A stretch of DNA of 45,601 bases from CAZVVT01 sp964630595 (GCA_964630595.1 CAZVVT010000007.1:1-45601); one strand, 5' to 3'; counted from the stretch's first letter, positions 17,241-24,866 are shown. A program made the numbers and translations. The notes: generated from the letters alone by a model not told the origin.

Positions 17241-17582
17241 GTGAAAAGACTGGTCGTACAGACGCGTAAATTCTCATCTGTAGTCGATGGTTTAATTGCT
17301 CAAAACAAGGTTAGGCAAGAGGATTTTACTGATTTTGAAAAGCATCTTATAGAACACCCTGATGATGGGGATGTTATCCAGGGAACGGGGGGCCTGAGAA
17401 AAACGAGACTCAAATCGGCCTCCAAGGGCAAAAGCGGTGGCTTTAGAGTTTGCTACTTGGATGTTCCCGAAAAAGAGAAGCTTTTTCTCATCCTCATCTA
17501 TGCAAAAAATGAGCAAGAAGATTTATCAGGGGAAGAGAGAAAGATGCTAAGGGCTTTAGTTGATCAGTTAAAAAAGGAATGA
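17241..17582 (+). CDS. higB-2: Toxin of a type II toxin-antitoxin pair, RelE superfamily, HigB-2-like
   Basis: Likely a ribosome-dependent mRNA interferase. The 113 residues contain the HigB-2 hallmark HPDDGDVIQGTGGLRKTRLKS (GDVIQGTGGLRK, about residues 42-53), followed by the RelE-fold strands GGFRVCYLDV, KLFLILIYAKNEQEDLSGEER and the closing Leu-rich helix. The start is GTG at 17241: the family N-terminus begins at this residue and no ATG is nearby. The TGA stop is directly followed by the ATG of the antitoxin gene. Toxin-first order is typical of hig loci. It is placed just after holB, and the lower G+C of the pair suggests acquisition. Confidence 0.85.
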   Translation: MKRLVVQTRKFSSVVDGLIAQNKVRQEDFTDFEKHLIEHPDDGDVIQGTGGLRKTRLKSASKGKSGGFRVCYLDVPEKEKLFLILIYAKNEQEDLSGEERKMLRALVDQLKKE

Positions 17583-17900
17583 ATGATGGGAAAGTTTTTT
17601 GACGACTTAAAAGAGGGCCTTGAAGAGGCAGTCGCCTATGAAAAGGGAAAAGTCACACTACGCTCACGTTCCATCGAACTTCCCAACCCTCCCGAGCAAT
17701 ATTCCGCCAAGGATGTCCAAAAGATTCGAAACAAGGGGCAGTACTCTCAAGGAATTTTTGCTATAGTCCTGAACGTTAGTGTAAAAACAGTACGTTCATG
17801 GGAATCGGGAGAAAGAACGCCCAGCCATGCTGCGCTTAGACTGCTCGAGCTTGTTGATAAGGGTGTATATCAACCCAGAGTAGACAGAAGAGCCGTTTAG
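17583..17900 (+). CDS. higA-2: Antitoxin with Xre/Cro-type helix-turn-helix, HigA-2 (NadS)-like
   Basis: Cognate antitoxin and probable repressor of the pair. The 105-residue protein has an N-terminal toxin-neutralising segment (FFDDLKEGLEEAVAYEKGKVTLRS) and a helix-turn-helix at about residues 42-90 (SAKDVQKIRNKGQYSQGIFAIVLNVSVKTVRSWE followed by SGERTPSHAALRLLELV). This matches the HigA-2/NadS arrangement with DNA-binding domain at the C-terminus. Tandem ATGs occur at 17583 and 17586; GGA lies just upstream inside the toxin gene. It probably binds the inverted repeat at 17211-17234. Confidence 0.85.
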   Translation: MMGKFFDDLKEGLEEAVAYEKGKVTLRSRSIELPNPPEQYSAKDVQKIRNKGQYSQGIFAIVLNVSVKTVRSWESGERTPSHAALRLLELVDKGVYQPRVDRRAV

Positions 17901-17911
17901 CCGCAAGCCTA

Positions 17912-17920
17912 CCCCCCCCC
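17912..17920 (+). repeat. Nine-C homopolymer tract upstream of the ankyrin-like gene
   Basis: A run of nine C residues lies 46 bp before the start codon at 17967, in the 66-bp gap after the antitoxin gene. Such tracts slip during replication and can alter promoter spacing. No -35/-10 pair placed around it was convincing, so a switching role is only a possibility. An AAGGGGG Shine-Dalgarno lies just before the ATG. Confidence 0.6.
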
Positions 17921-17966
17921 AAAGCGCCCTCGACAAATAGCGGTTTTTCTGCTACCTAAGGGGGAT

Positions 17967-20900
17967 ATGGCTAGACCTATCTCTGCAGACCCTTATGAAG
18001 CATTTCCGCTCCTGCAAGCGGATCAGACATTCAAGATCAAAGATGGCCGGGTTGAGGTGGCCAGGAAGGGCGTTGGCACCCGAGTTTGGGAGGCGATCAA
18101 ACGAGTTTTTGGGTTTGAAACAGTCCTGTCAAAAAAGGCCTTTTCGCAAGCTCTGAATGTTCTTTTAAACGACCCGGAAGGGTCTGCTGCGCACAAAATT
18201 CGCTTGCTACAACGGCTCGATGCGAATGCCTATTTGAAGGCGCAGCTGGTGGGGGAGTTGGCTTATGAAAAGCTGGTGCACAAGGCCGCAGCTGTCGACT
18301 GGTCACCGGACGAGGTGGGTGTTGAGGAATATCGAGAAGCGCTTGCATCATTTGCAGATTTTATTCTTGCCGGGGATGCCCCTGTTGATGTGGTGCACTT
18401 TGATACAATCACTCTAGAGAAGTTTCCAGTTGATCCCGAGCTCATTCTTGTCTATCGAAGAGACAGCAAAACCCTTTACGCCGTAAATAAGAGGGTTCGA
18501 GAAGAGCTGTCGCAAGATGAGTATATCATCAACAGCGATAGCATTGAAAAGCTTTTATGGGCAGCTGTTGCTGGCGAAGGTTCAGCAGAAGGCGCTAAGA
18601 AAATCTTAGCGCATCTCTATGCACGACGGGCTCTAGAGGCACTTTTAGGCGAAGATGATGAGGCGTATCAAAGATCATTTGATAAGATGAAACGTTGTGT
18701 CGGGACGCAAGAAGCTCAAAACTTGTTGGGAAAAATAGTTCGGATTAGAAAGGATGCACTCGAACCAACTCTGCAAGATTTTGTTGAGAGAGACCGCGTT
18801 CTTGTATACATGAAAGCCACAAGAACACTGGAGGTGTTTGATAAAAAGAGCATCAACGTCAATAGTCCTGTTCTTGTGAGCAAGCCCAGCATTCTTGCAA
18901 AGCTGCTTCAGCTGACTCTTTTCCATCCGGCATTGTCAGCGGATGGGCGCAGAGATATAGAGCGTAGTATAGAGAAATTAGTTCCCGCCGTAGCTGCGCC
19001 CGCCGTAGCACCCGAGTCCGAATCTCTTCCCCAGTGGGAAAGAATGGCCGGAGTGTTGAAATTGGCTCGTGAGCATAAGGGTATTGGGCACAATTTTGCT
19101 CGCGCTGGGAACGTGACCCCCATACCCTGGTGGCATGTGAGTACAAATGCTGCAGGAGTCTCTGAATCAACAGAAAAGCTGGTTCAAGTGGGGATGCCGA
19201 AAGCGATGCGCGAGGTTTTGCTTGGTAGAGCGACTGTTCACAGAGTGAAGGATGCCACCGAAGCGTTGAAGCTCTTAGGGGTGGCAAAAGTGTACCAATC
19301 GCCCTATTTGGCGGCTGTGGCGTGCTGGAATTTGTGCCCTTTGATTTGTGGACAAGATCTTGACTCGGACACTCGCGATACTCTTATTACTCACCTACAA
19401 CATGCGGGCTTTCTAGTCACAGAGAAGATCCTAAATGCGCTGAGAGAACCAAATCGCGATCATCTTATTACAAGCGCGGTCATCGATGCTTTAGAGGGGC
19501 TCAAAGCCTTCTCTTATGTAGAAGAGACAACAGATTTTCCATGTCAAGATTTGTGGGTAGAATCCCGCATACGAAAGGGTGCAGAAAGCGGGCAGCTGGA
19601 GCCTCTTGATACGCTTTTGCAAAGCCGCGGACGTTTTCATGGGCTGTTGCACAGAAAAGGGCAGATTTCGCGTTTTAGAGCGATTCAAGTAGCTATAGAG
19701 GGAGCAGCTTGTGGCGGCCACGAGATGACGGTGAAGGAATTGCTACGCGAAGAGGGGCCCTACTGGAAGCAGATCCCCAAAGCGCAGCGGGGAAAGAGCA
19801 TAGAAGCAGCCATTAAGGGAGCAGCAAGAGGCGGTCAGTCCGCATTGCTTAGAGAGCTTTGTGATGAAGGGGGGCCTTACTGGAAACACATTTCACCAGA
19901 TGACCATCCTTCTCTGTTGAGAGCGGCGGTAAAGATAGCAGCGGAACATGGTCAAGAGGTGGTAATAAGAGAGTTGCTAGATGGTGATGAATTTCACGCT
20001 CGTGTTCAAGGAGAGGATCAAGCATTCTTAATTCTTGCAAGCATTGAAGCTGCAGCCAGAGGCGGGAAAAAGGCGTTATTTGCAGAGCTTTTGCGCGTCA
20101 ACGGACCCTATTGGTTGAGTCTTACCAAAGAAGGGCAGGCTCGGGCCTTGTTTGGTCTATTCAGGGGAGCTGCGGAAGGCGATCAAAAAGAAATATTGAG
20201 AGACCTTATTGATGTAAACAACGAATATTGGCTTCGCCTACCGCAGGCTCATCGAGAGAAAGCGTTACGAGAGGTAGTGTTTGGGTTAGCTCGTGGCGGA
20301 CAGCCATTATTGCGCGAATTGCTGAGAAAAGAGGGGTCTTTTTGGCAGCTCATTGTTGCGGAAAGCGACCCGGATCTAGCGGTGGAAGACGCAATCGGTG
20401 GATTGGCGGAAAGCGGACAAAGCGGTATGTTACGCGAACTGTTGGACGAGCATGGGCCTTTTTGGTTGGATCTTACGCCGCAGCAGCGTACAAACGTTCT
20501 TATGAGAATGTTTCGAGGGGCAGCGTTCGGTGGACACGAAGCGCTCATAAAAGAGCTTCTTCGAGAAGAGGGGCCCTATTGGCAGAGGCTGACAGAATCG
20601 CAACGGAAAGAGGCGTTCGAGGAAGTGATTTTAAGCCTCGCTGAAGCAGGGCACTCAAAGCTCTTTTTTTCGTTAAAAGCTTCCAAAGAGTCTTTTTGGG
20701 AACACATGGATAAACCGGCCGCGCTTTTCCTTCGTGCTGTTTGGATAGCAGCTTTTAATGGGGATCGGGCATTTGTGCGTGAGTTATTTTCAAAGGACTC
20801 TAAATATCACCGTACTTTTGGTAAATTGGACGCTATGAGGTGCGCGGCAGAGGCGGCAGCGCGAGGCGGGCATAAAGCACTTCTCAGGGAAATTCTTGAT

Positions 20901-21455
20901 CAGCCTGATATGAAAGAGCAAGAGTATCAGCTCAATGCGCGTGCGATTTGCGGAGCAGTGCGGGGAGGGCATTGGTCGTTGTTTCAAGAACTCATTTATA
21001 AGGATGGAGTTCTGCGGCCCGATATAAGTAATGACCAAATTTTTGAATACATCGTTGCCAATGCAGTTGCAGGTGGACATGAAGCTTTTCTGGAGCAGTT
21101 TCTTAATCCAACTGGACCTTATGCACGTCACTTTCCCGAGCAGGATCCGCGGAAGGTAGCGATGTGGAAGATTCAGGGAGCCGCTGCAGGAAACAGAGAG
21201 GCCGTTTTAGCAGAGCTCTTGAATCTTCATTGGAGACAGCTTGACGCTTGGGAGAAAGAGACAATGATTCGTGATGCAGTTTGCGAAGCCGCGCGAAATG
21301 GGCATAGAGATCTTGTTATGGAGTTTTTGCAGCGAAGAGGTCGCTATTACGGCTTTGTAATACACAGGCGGGAGACTCGTGAATCGGCATTTTGGGCTGC
21401 AGCTCAGAGTGGGTTCGGCAGACGATTTGCAGATGAGATTGGACAAACGTACTAG
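17967..21455 (+). CDS. Giant hypothetical protein with about 13 ankyrin-like repeats (putative effector)
   Basis: A 1162-residue cytosolic-type protein without signal peptide or membrane helices. The N-terminal 570 residues are not recognised. From about residue 575 to 1135 it is built of roughly 39-42-residue repeats of the pattern A-A-x-G-G-H-x-x-L-L-x-E-L-L-x-E-x-G-P-Y-W-x-x-L-T-x(3)-R-x-x-A-L, for example GGHEALIKELLREEGPYWQRL. The AA-x-GGH-x(3)-ELL core resembles the ankyrin helix pair, but the GPYW loop and longer unit are unusual, so 'ankyrin-like' is a structural guess. Ankyrin-type proteins of intracellular bacteria usually bind host proteins. An AAGGGGG Shine-Dalgarno precedes ATG 17967. 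The stop overlaps the convergent nadK stop by 4 bp. Confidence 0.85.
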   Translation: MARPISADPYEAFPLLQADQTFKIKDGRVEVARKGVGTRVWEAIKRVFGFETVLSKKAFSQALNVLLNDPEGSAAHKIRLLQRLDANAYLKAQLVGELAYEKLVHKAAAVDWSPDEVGVEEYREALASFADFILAGDAPVDVVHFDTITLEKFPVDPELILVYRRDSKTLYAVNKRVREELSQDEYIINSDSIEKLLWAAVAGEGSAEGAKKILAHLYARRALEALLGEDDEAYQRSFDKMKRCVGTQEAQNLLGKIVRIRKDALEPTLQDFVERDRVLVYMKATRTLEVFDKKSINVNSPVLVSKPSILAKLLQLTLFHPALSADGRRDIERSIEKLVPAVAAPAVAPESESLPQWERMAGVLKLAREHKGIGHNFARAGNVTPIPWWHVSTNAAGVSESTEKLVQVGMPKAMREVLLGRATVHRVKDATEALKLLGVAKVYQSPYLAAVACWNLCPLICGQDLDSDTRDTLITHLQHAGFLVTEKILNALREPNRDHLITSAVIDALEGLKAFSYVEETTDFPCQDLWVESRIRKGAESGQLEPLDTLLQSRGRFHGLLHRKGQISRFRAIQVAIEGAACGGHEMTVKELLREEGPYWKQIPKAQRGKSIEAAIKGAARGGQSALLRELCDEGGPYWKHISPDDHPSLLRAAVKIAAEHGQEVVIRELLDGDEFHARVQGEDQAFLILASIEAAARGGKKALFAELLRVNGPYWLSLTKEGQARALFGLFRGAAEGDQKEILRDLIDVNNEYWLRLPQAHREKALREVVFGLARGGQPLLRELLRKEGSFWQLIVAESDPDLAVEDAIGGLAESGQSGMLRELLDEHGPFWLDLTPQQRTNVLMRMFRGAAFGGHEALIKELLREEGPYWQRLTESQRKEAFEEVILSLAEAGHSKLFFSLKASKESFWEHMDKPAALFLRAVWIAAFNGDRAFVRELFSKDSKYHRTFGKLDAMRCAAEAAARGGHKALLREILDQPDMKEQEYQLNARAICGAVRGGHWSLFQELIYKDGVLRPDISNDQIFEYIVANAVAGGHEAFLEQFLNPTGPYARHFPEQDPRKVAMWKIQGAAAGNREAVLAELLNLHWRQLDAWEKETMIRDAVCEAARNGHRDLVMEFLQRRGRYYGFVIHRRETRESAFWAAAQSGFGRRFADEIGQTY
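19699..21370 (+). repeat. Degenerate tandem 39-42-residue coding repeats, GPYW type
   Basis: About 13 units, each starting near an AARGGH-like helix and most carrying EEGPYW, EGSFW or EHGPFW 13-15 residues later. Conservation is clear in protein but weak in DNA, so the array is older than the 30-residue array at 622-1338. Confidence 0.75.
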
Positions 21456-22222
21456 CCTCGGGCGCCCAGCCGCCCCGTCCAGTGCAGCTTAGTGCGCAGC
21501 GTCGAGAAGTAGTCCCAGTCGCTCAAATGTACCAAAGTGAAGGGGCGGGCGGAGCGCTTAATGTGGAGCTTTTCGCCCTGCTGGAGGGGCACTTTTGTGG
21601 TGCCGTCGAGGGAGATTTCGGCGGGATGTTCAGCCTCTATAGAGATCTCCAGGGGTATCGGGGGAAAGACGATGGGGCGGTTGGAAATGGTGTGGGCGCA
21701 GATGGGAGTGAGGACGAGGGCTTCGAGGTCGGGAGAGAGGATGGGGCCGCCGGCAGCAAGGGAGTAGGCGGTGGAGCCGGTGGGGGTGGCGATGATGAGG
21801 CCATCGGCAGCGAAGTAATTGATGCCGGTCACGCGAATGCCAACGATCGAGCGGTTGGTGCCGCGGTGGACGGAGACTTCATTGACGGCGTGGCCGACAA
21901 ATCCTTGCGGGCCATGGGCTTCGAGGACGAGCCGCTTTTCCACTGTGTAGTTGTTCGACAAAAGGGCAGTGATGGCCTGCGAGAGCTGCTCTGGAGCCAC
22001 AGCGGCGAGAAATCCCAGCTCTCCTGCGTTGATTCCCAAGATGGGAACCTCCGGGTAGGGCGTCTGGTTGGCGAGGCGCAAAATGGTGCCATCTCCGCCA
22101 ATGGCAATGAAGACATCGGGATCATCGCTTACGATTTCCTGCCCTTTGAGCAGCGCGCGTGCCTGCGCAGCGAGTGCGAGCGCATTGGGCTTAGCTTCAT
22201 TGACGTGCAGAGCCACTCTCAT
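21452..22222 (-). CDS. nadK: NAD kinase
   Basis: Makes NADP+ from NAD+ using ATP or polyphosphate. The 256-residue protein has the family motifs: GGDGT (42-46), LGINAGELGFLA (62-73), the NE pair N114-E115 in HAVNEVSVHRG, and the conserved TPTGSTAYSLAAGGPILSP (146-164). Its C-terminus has the usual EISLDGTTKVPLQQGEKLHIKRS strands. The ATG at 22222 overlaps the xseB stop by 4 bp (ATGA), so it is coupled to xseB. The stop overlaps the ankyrin-like gene stop by 4 bp. Confidence 0.96.
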   Translation of the reverse strand: MRVALHVNEAKPNALALAAQARALLKGQEIVSDDPDVFIAIGGDGTILRLANQTPYPEVPILGINAGELGFLAAVAPEQLSQAITALLSNNYTVEKRLVLEAHGPQGFVGHAVNEVSVHRGTNRSIVGIRVTGINYFAADGLIIATPTGSTAYSLAAGGPILSPDLEALVLTPICAHTISNRPIVFPPIPLEISIEAEHPAEISLDGTTKVPLQQGEKLHIKRSARPFTLVHLSDWDYFSTLRTKLHWTGRLGARG

Positions 22223-22425
22223 AGTGGTTCCTTCGTGAAGCCGCCCTCGCGTGTGCGAATGAGCGTTTCAATGCGCTGCTCCGCCGTAGAGAGCTTTTCC
22301 CCACAAAGACGCAGCAGCTTGTCCGCCTCTTCATAGAGCTTCAAGCTCGTCTCCAAAGTCGCCTGAGGCTTGTTCATCGTCTCTAAAATCTCTTCCAGCC
22401 GCTTGAACGCTTCGTCGTATGTCAT
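22219..22425 (-). CDS. xseB: Exodeoxyribonuclease VII small subunit
   Basis: Small subunit of ExoVII, which degrades single-stranded DNA. The 68 residues form the expected helical hairpin: YDEAFKRLEEILETMNKPQATLETSLKLYEEADKLLRLCGEKLSTAEQRIETL, the standard XseB pattern. xseA lies on the same strand but 1.2 kb away because a BTB/POZ gene on the opposite strand separates them; in most genomes the two are adjacent. The ATG at 22425 overlaps a TGA ending a short open stretch that resembles the XseA tail (see the direct repeat at 22446-22462). Confidence 0.93.
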   Translation of the reverse strand: MTYDEAFKRLEEILETMNKPQATLETSLKLYEEADKLLRLCGEKLSTAEQRIETLIRTREGGFTKEPL

Positions 22426-22472
22426 GCGGCAAGAATAAAGCAGCTCCTCTTTTCCGAAAAGAAAAGCGTATG
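22422..22472 (-). pseudogene. Possible remnant of the xseA 3' end directly upstream of xseB
   Basis: Read on the minus strand, this stretch encodes HTLFFSEKRSCFILAA and then TGA overlapping the xseB ATG. Intact XseA has ALLFSEKRGSLIL at the matching place: 8 of 13 residues are identical, and in DNA 22432-22462 matches 23686-23716 at 27 of 31 positions. A TAG closes the frame on its upstream side. It is best read as a leftover xseA tail from an ancestral xseA-xseB overlap broken by insertion of the BTB gene. Confidence 0.5.
22446..22462. repeat. 17-bp direct repeat, copy next to xseB
   Basis: CCTCTTTTCCGAAAAGA, identical to 23700-23716 in the same orientation. The two copies are 1254 bp apart and bracket the BTB/POZ gene. 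The core also contains the short inverted repeat CTTTTC-c-GAAAAG. Confidence 0.85.
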
Positions 22473-22483
22473 CTATAGTGGAT

Positions 22484-22498
22484 CCCCATTTTATGGGG
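22484..22498 (+). promoter_or_regulatory. Hairpin CCCCAT-TTT-ATGGGG in the BTB gene leader
   Basis: A six-base-pair stem with a three-base loop ends 5 nt before the ATG at 22504, so its right arm overlaps the only G-rich candidate ribosome-binding sequence (GGGGG). Folding would hide that site. A possible -10 box TATAGT lies just upstream at 22474-22479, without a clear -35. Confidence 0.4.
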
Positions 22499-22503
22499 GT
22501 TGT

Positions 22504-23610
22504 ATGGCAGCAGCAGAGATTCGCGTAACTTTATTAAGTTATCGAACCGTTCTTGATCATTTAGTGCGAAAAGAGTGGAAGCCCGTTGTTCTGTCGCCTG
22601 AGCTTTTTTGGACCTCCTTTTGCTACGCTTGGATGTCAAAAGAGAAACCAAATAAGCGGTGGTTCGCTGTTTCGATGAATGAGGAGAATCTTCAAGTCAC
22701 CGGACAAGAACATATTATTAAAGGGATTCAAGATGTTGTTGAAGTCTTTCGAAAATATGTGACAAGTAATCTTTCGCGAGAGATACGAAATACAGCGATC
22801 GTAGCTGTACAAATCGCCGGTGATTTCCGTTTTTATCCGGAGACAGATACACCTGTTCTTGATTGTAGAGATTGGCTTGACAGAGCTAAGACGCCTCATT
22901 CTTGGTTTAACGCAGACATTCGCCCTGCATTGCCAGAACTTTTTCGCCAGCTTGGTGCAACGTATACTGAAGCAGAGGGTAGTAGGAAGTGTGATCTTGG
23001 TAAAGGGCTTTCTATGTGCGAGGAAAGCAGTATCCGTATGGATATTTCGTTGAACAAGAAACATGATCTTTATCATGAGATTCCGCCCATCAGCATTTCT
23101 GAGCCGCTTCTTCCTGAAGGTTTTTACGAGCAGTGGAAGAGAGGGCAATTCTGTGATTACACACTTGTGACTCAAGAGAGAACTAAAATCCCCGTGCAAG
23201 CTTCAGTTCTGCATGCATTGGGTGGTGATGGGGTAAGATCTTGGTTTAGAGGGGATTTTCGAGAAGGTGCCGCAAAAGAGATCGCTTTTCCGGATACCCC
23301 TGAAGGGATTCTTCGAGCTGCTCTTGAGTTCATCTATCGTGGAGAGGCCGTGCTCACCCCAGAGGCGATTGTCGCAGCAAAAATTCCCCTATTTGAGCTC
23401 TATGTTTTTGCGCAGAAGTGGCAAATCGAAGGGTTGGTCGACCACTGCGTCAACCTCATTTCGTTGATGACAAGTGCAAGCGATGTTATCCCCATCAGCG
23501 ATCTCAATGAGAAAGTTCCGCATGAGCATCTCGAGAAGCTGATCGCTCATTATGGAGGAGATCCTCGCAAAGCAGCCGGCGGTGCAGCGGCAGGCGCAGG
23601 AAGAGCTTAG
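22504..23610 (+). CDS. BTB/POZ domain protein (eukaryotic-like putative effector)
   Basis: The 368-residue protein has an unrecognised N-terminal region (1-200) and a BTB/POZ domain at about 205-320: YEQWKRGQFCDYTLVTQERTKIPVQASVLHALG, then a D-F-R-E insertion and IAFPDTPEGILRAALEFIYRGE, then LYVFAQKWQIEGLVDHCVNLI. These correspond to the D-V-x-L, I-x-A-H-x-x-V-L-A, F-x-Y-T-G and A-x-x-W/L-x-C landmarks of the fold. The tail ends in GGAAAGAGRA. In eukaryotes BTB domains dimerise and link substrates to Cullin-3 ligases, so a host ubiquitin or transcription target is plausible but inferred. The gene sits on the opposite strand between xseB and xseA. Two sampled lines (22681-22800) are about 38% G+C against about 58% in a sampled xseA line, a sign of transfer. 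Confidence 0.85.
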   Translation: MAAAEIRVTLLSYRTVLDHLVRKEWKPVVLSPELFWTSFCYAWMSKEKPNKRWFAVSMNEENLQVTGQEHIIKGIQDVVEVFRKYVTSNLSREIRNTAIVAVQIAGDFRFYPETDTPVLDCRDWLDRAKTPHSWFNADIRPALPELFRQLGATYTEAEGSRKCDLGKGLSMCEESSIRMDISLNKKHDLYHEIPPISISEPLLPEGFYEQWKRGQFCDYTLVTQERTKIPVQASVLHALGGDGVRSWFRGDFREGAAKEIAFPDTPEGILRAALEFIYRGEAVLTPEAIVAAKIPLFELYVFAQKWQIEGLVDHCVNLISLMTSASDVIPISDLNEKVPHEHLEKLIAHYGGDPRKAAGGAAAGAGRA

Positions 23611-24866
23611 CGGACGACCATCGCAATTTCCCCGTCTGCCAGTCGTGCTTTAATGGAGTCGCCTGCAGAGACGGAGGAGGCCTTGAGGATAAGGGAGCCC
23701 CTCTTTTCCGAAAAGAGCAGCGCGTAGCCCCGTTTGAGAGGGGATTGAGGGTTGAGGCCCTGGAGTTGTGCAGCGGTCTTTTGCAGGCGGGTTTGCTCGA
23801 TGCTGAGTTTGGCTGTGAGGCTTCTCTGAAGAGCGAAGGCGCACTTCATGAGCGCCTCCTTGCGCCGCTCAAGGCGAGTGCGGGGGTCGAGCTGGCGCAA
23901 AGAGAGCGAGGCTTTGCTGAGGCGCAGCTTGCTGTTCATCAGAGTCTGCTGCATTGAGCGGTCGAGGCGCTGCATAATGTCGTCGAGTTTGAGCATGCGT
24001 TTGCCAAGGAGAGCGTCGCTGCTGGCGAAGTAGGGATGACGCAGAAAGGCCTGCAGCCGTTCGATTTGGGCAGCTTGCTCTTTCACGACAAGTTCGGCCG
24101 CGGCGGAAGGAGTGGGCGCGCGCAAGTCGGCGGCAAGATCGGCCAGAGTCCAGTCGGTTTCATGACCGACGGCGGAGACGATGGGAGTGGCGCAGCTAGC
24201 AATCGCCTCGACAACGATCTCTTCGTTGAAGGCCCACAGGTCCTCGATGGAGCCGCCGCCGCGTCCGACGATCAGCACATCGGCCAGCTTATGTTGATCC
24301 ATGAAAGCAATCGCTTCGGCAATTTCTTGCGCAGCTCCCTCGCCCTGTACGCGTACGGGATAGAGCAAGATATGCACATTGCCGGCGCGTCGCTTGAGAA
24401 TGTTGAGCATATCCTGAATTACGGCGCCGGTGGGGCTTGTAATGATGCCGATGCGCGCGGGCGTCTTTGGCAAGGGGACCTTGCGATCGGGGGAGAAGAG
24501 CCCCTTCGCGGTGAGCTTCTTTTTACGCTCTTCGAGCTGGAGCAGCAGGGCGCCCTGGCCCATCGGTTCGACCGTGTTGACGAGGATCTGGTAGTTGCCG
24601 CGCGATTCATACACCGTAACAGGTCCCGTGACGAGAACGTGGTCGCCATCTTTGAGCGGCCCCTTTCGCTTGCCGCGAAAGAGAACGGCGGCGATCTGCG
24701 CCCCGGAGTCTTTGAGCGAGAAGTAGCTATGACCGGAGGTGTGCAGCTTATAGTTGCTGATTTCGCCCTGGAGCTGTACGTCCGGAAAGCCCCCTTCGAT
24801 CGTCTTCTTGATCAAATCGGTGAGTTGCGAAACGGTCAAAACCCCTTTCTTCAATTCGGAGCTCAC
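23607..24866 (-). CDS. xseA: Exodeoxyribonuclease VII large subunit
   Basis: Catalytic subunit of ExoVII. The 419 residues contain an N-terminal OB fold (VSQLTDLIKKTIEGGFPDVQLQGEISNYKLHTSGHSYFSLKD, VLFRGKR), the catalytic domain with ITSPTGAVIQDMLNILKRR, DVLIVGRGGGSIEDLWAFNEE (GRGGGS-x-EDL) and SAVGHETDWTLADLAADLRAPTPSAAAEL, then a long coiled coil and the C-terminal QSPLKRGYALLFSEKRG segment. Sequence coding for that last segment is partly repeated next to xseB. The start at 24866 diverges from tpiA across 17 bp, so its promoter must overlap the tpiA start region. The stop overlaps the BTB gene stop by 4 bp. Confidence 0.97.
   Translation of the reverse strand: MSSELKKGVLTVSQLTDLIKKTIEGGFPDVQLQGEISNYKLHTSGHSYFSLKDSGAQIAAVLFRGKRKGPLKDGDHVLVTGPVTVYESRGNYQILVNTVEPMGQGALLLQLEERKKKLTAKGLFSPDRKVPLPKTPARIGIITSPTGAVIQDMLNILKRRAGNVHILLYPVRVQGEGAAQEIAEAIAFMDQHKLADVLIVGRGGGSIEDLWAFNEEIVVEAIASCATPIVSAVGHETDWTLADLAADLRAPTPSAAAELVVKEQAAQIERLQAFLRHPYFASSDALLGKRMLKLDDIMQRLDRSMQQTLMNSKLRLSKASLSLRQLDPRTRLERRKEALMKCAFALQRSLTAKLSIEQTRLQKTAAQLQGLNPQSPLKRGYALLFSEKRGSLILKASSVSAGDSIKARLADGEIAMVVR
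23700..23716. repeat. 17-bp direct repeat, copy inside xseA
   Basis: Identical to 22446-22462. Here it encodes the LFSEKR part of the XseA C-terminus, so this copy is constrained as coding sequence and the other is probably derived from it or from a common ancestor. Confidence 0.85.

Noticed and set aside
21482..22336. 284-codon open frame on the plus strand, antisense to nadK and xseB
   Set aside because: A shadow of nadK. The translation is Gly/Glu-rich and shows no domain; nadK motifs on the other strand are complete.
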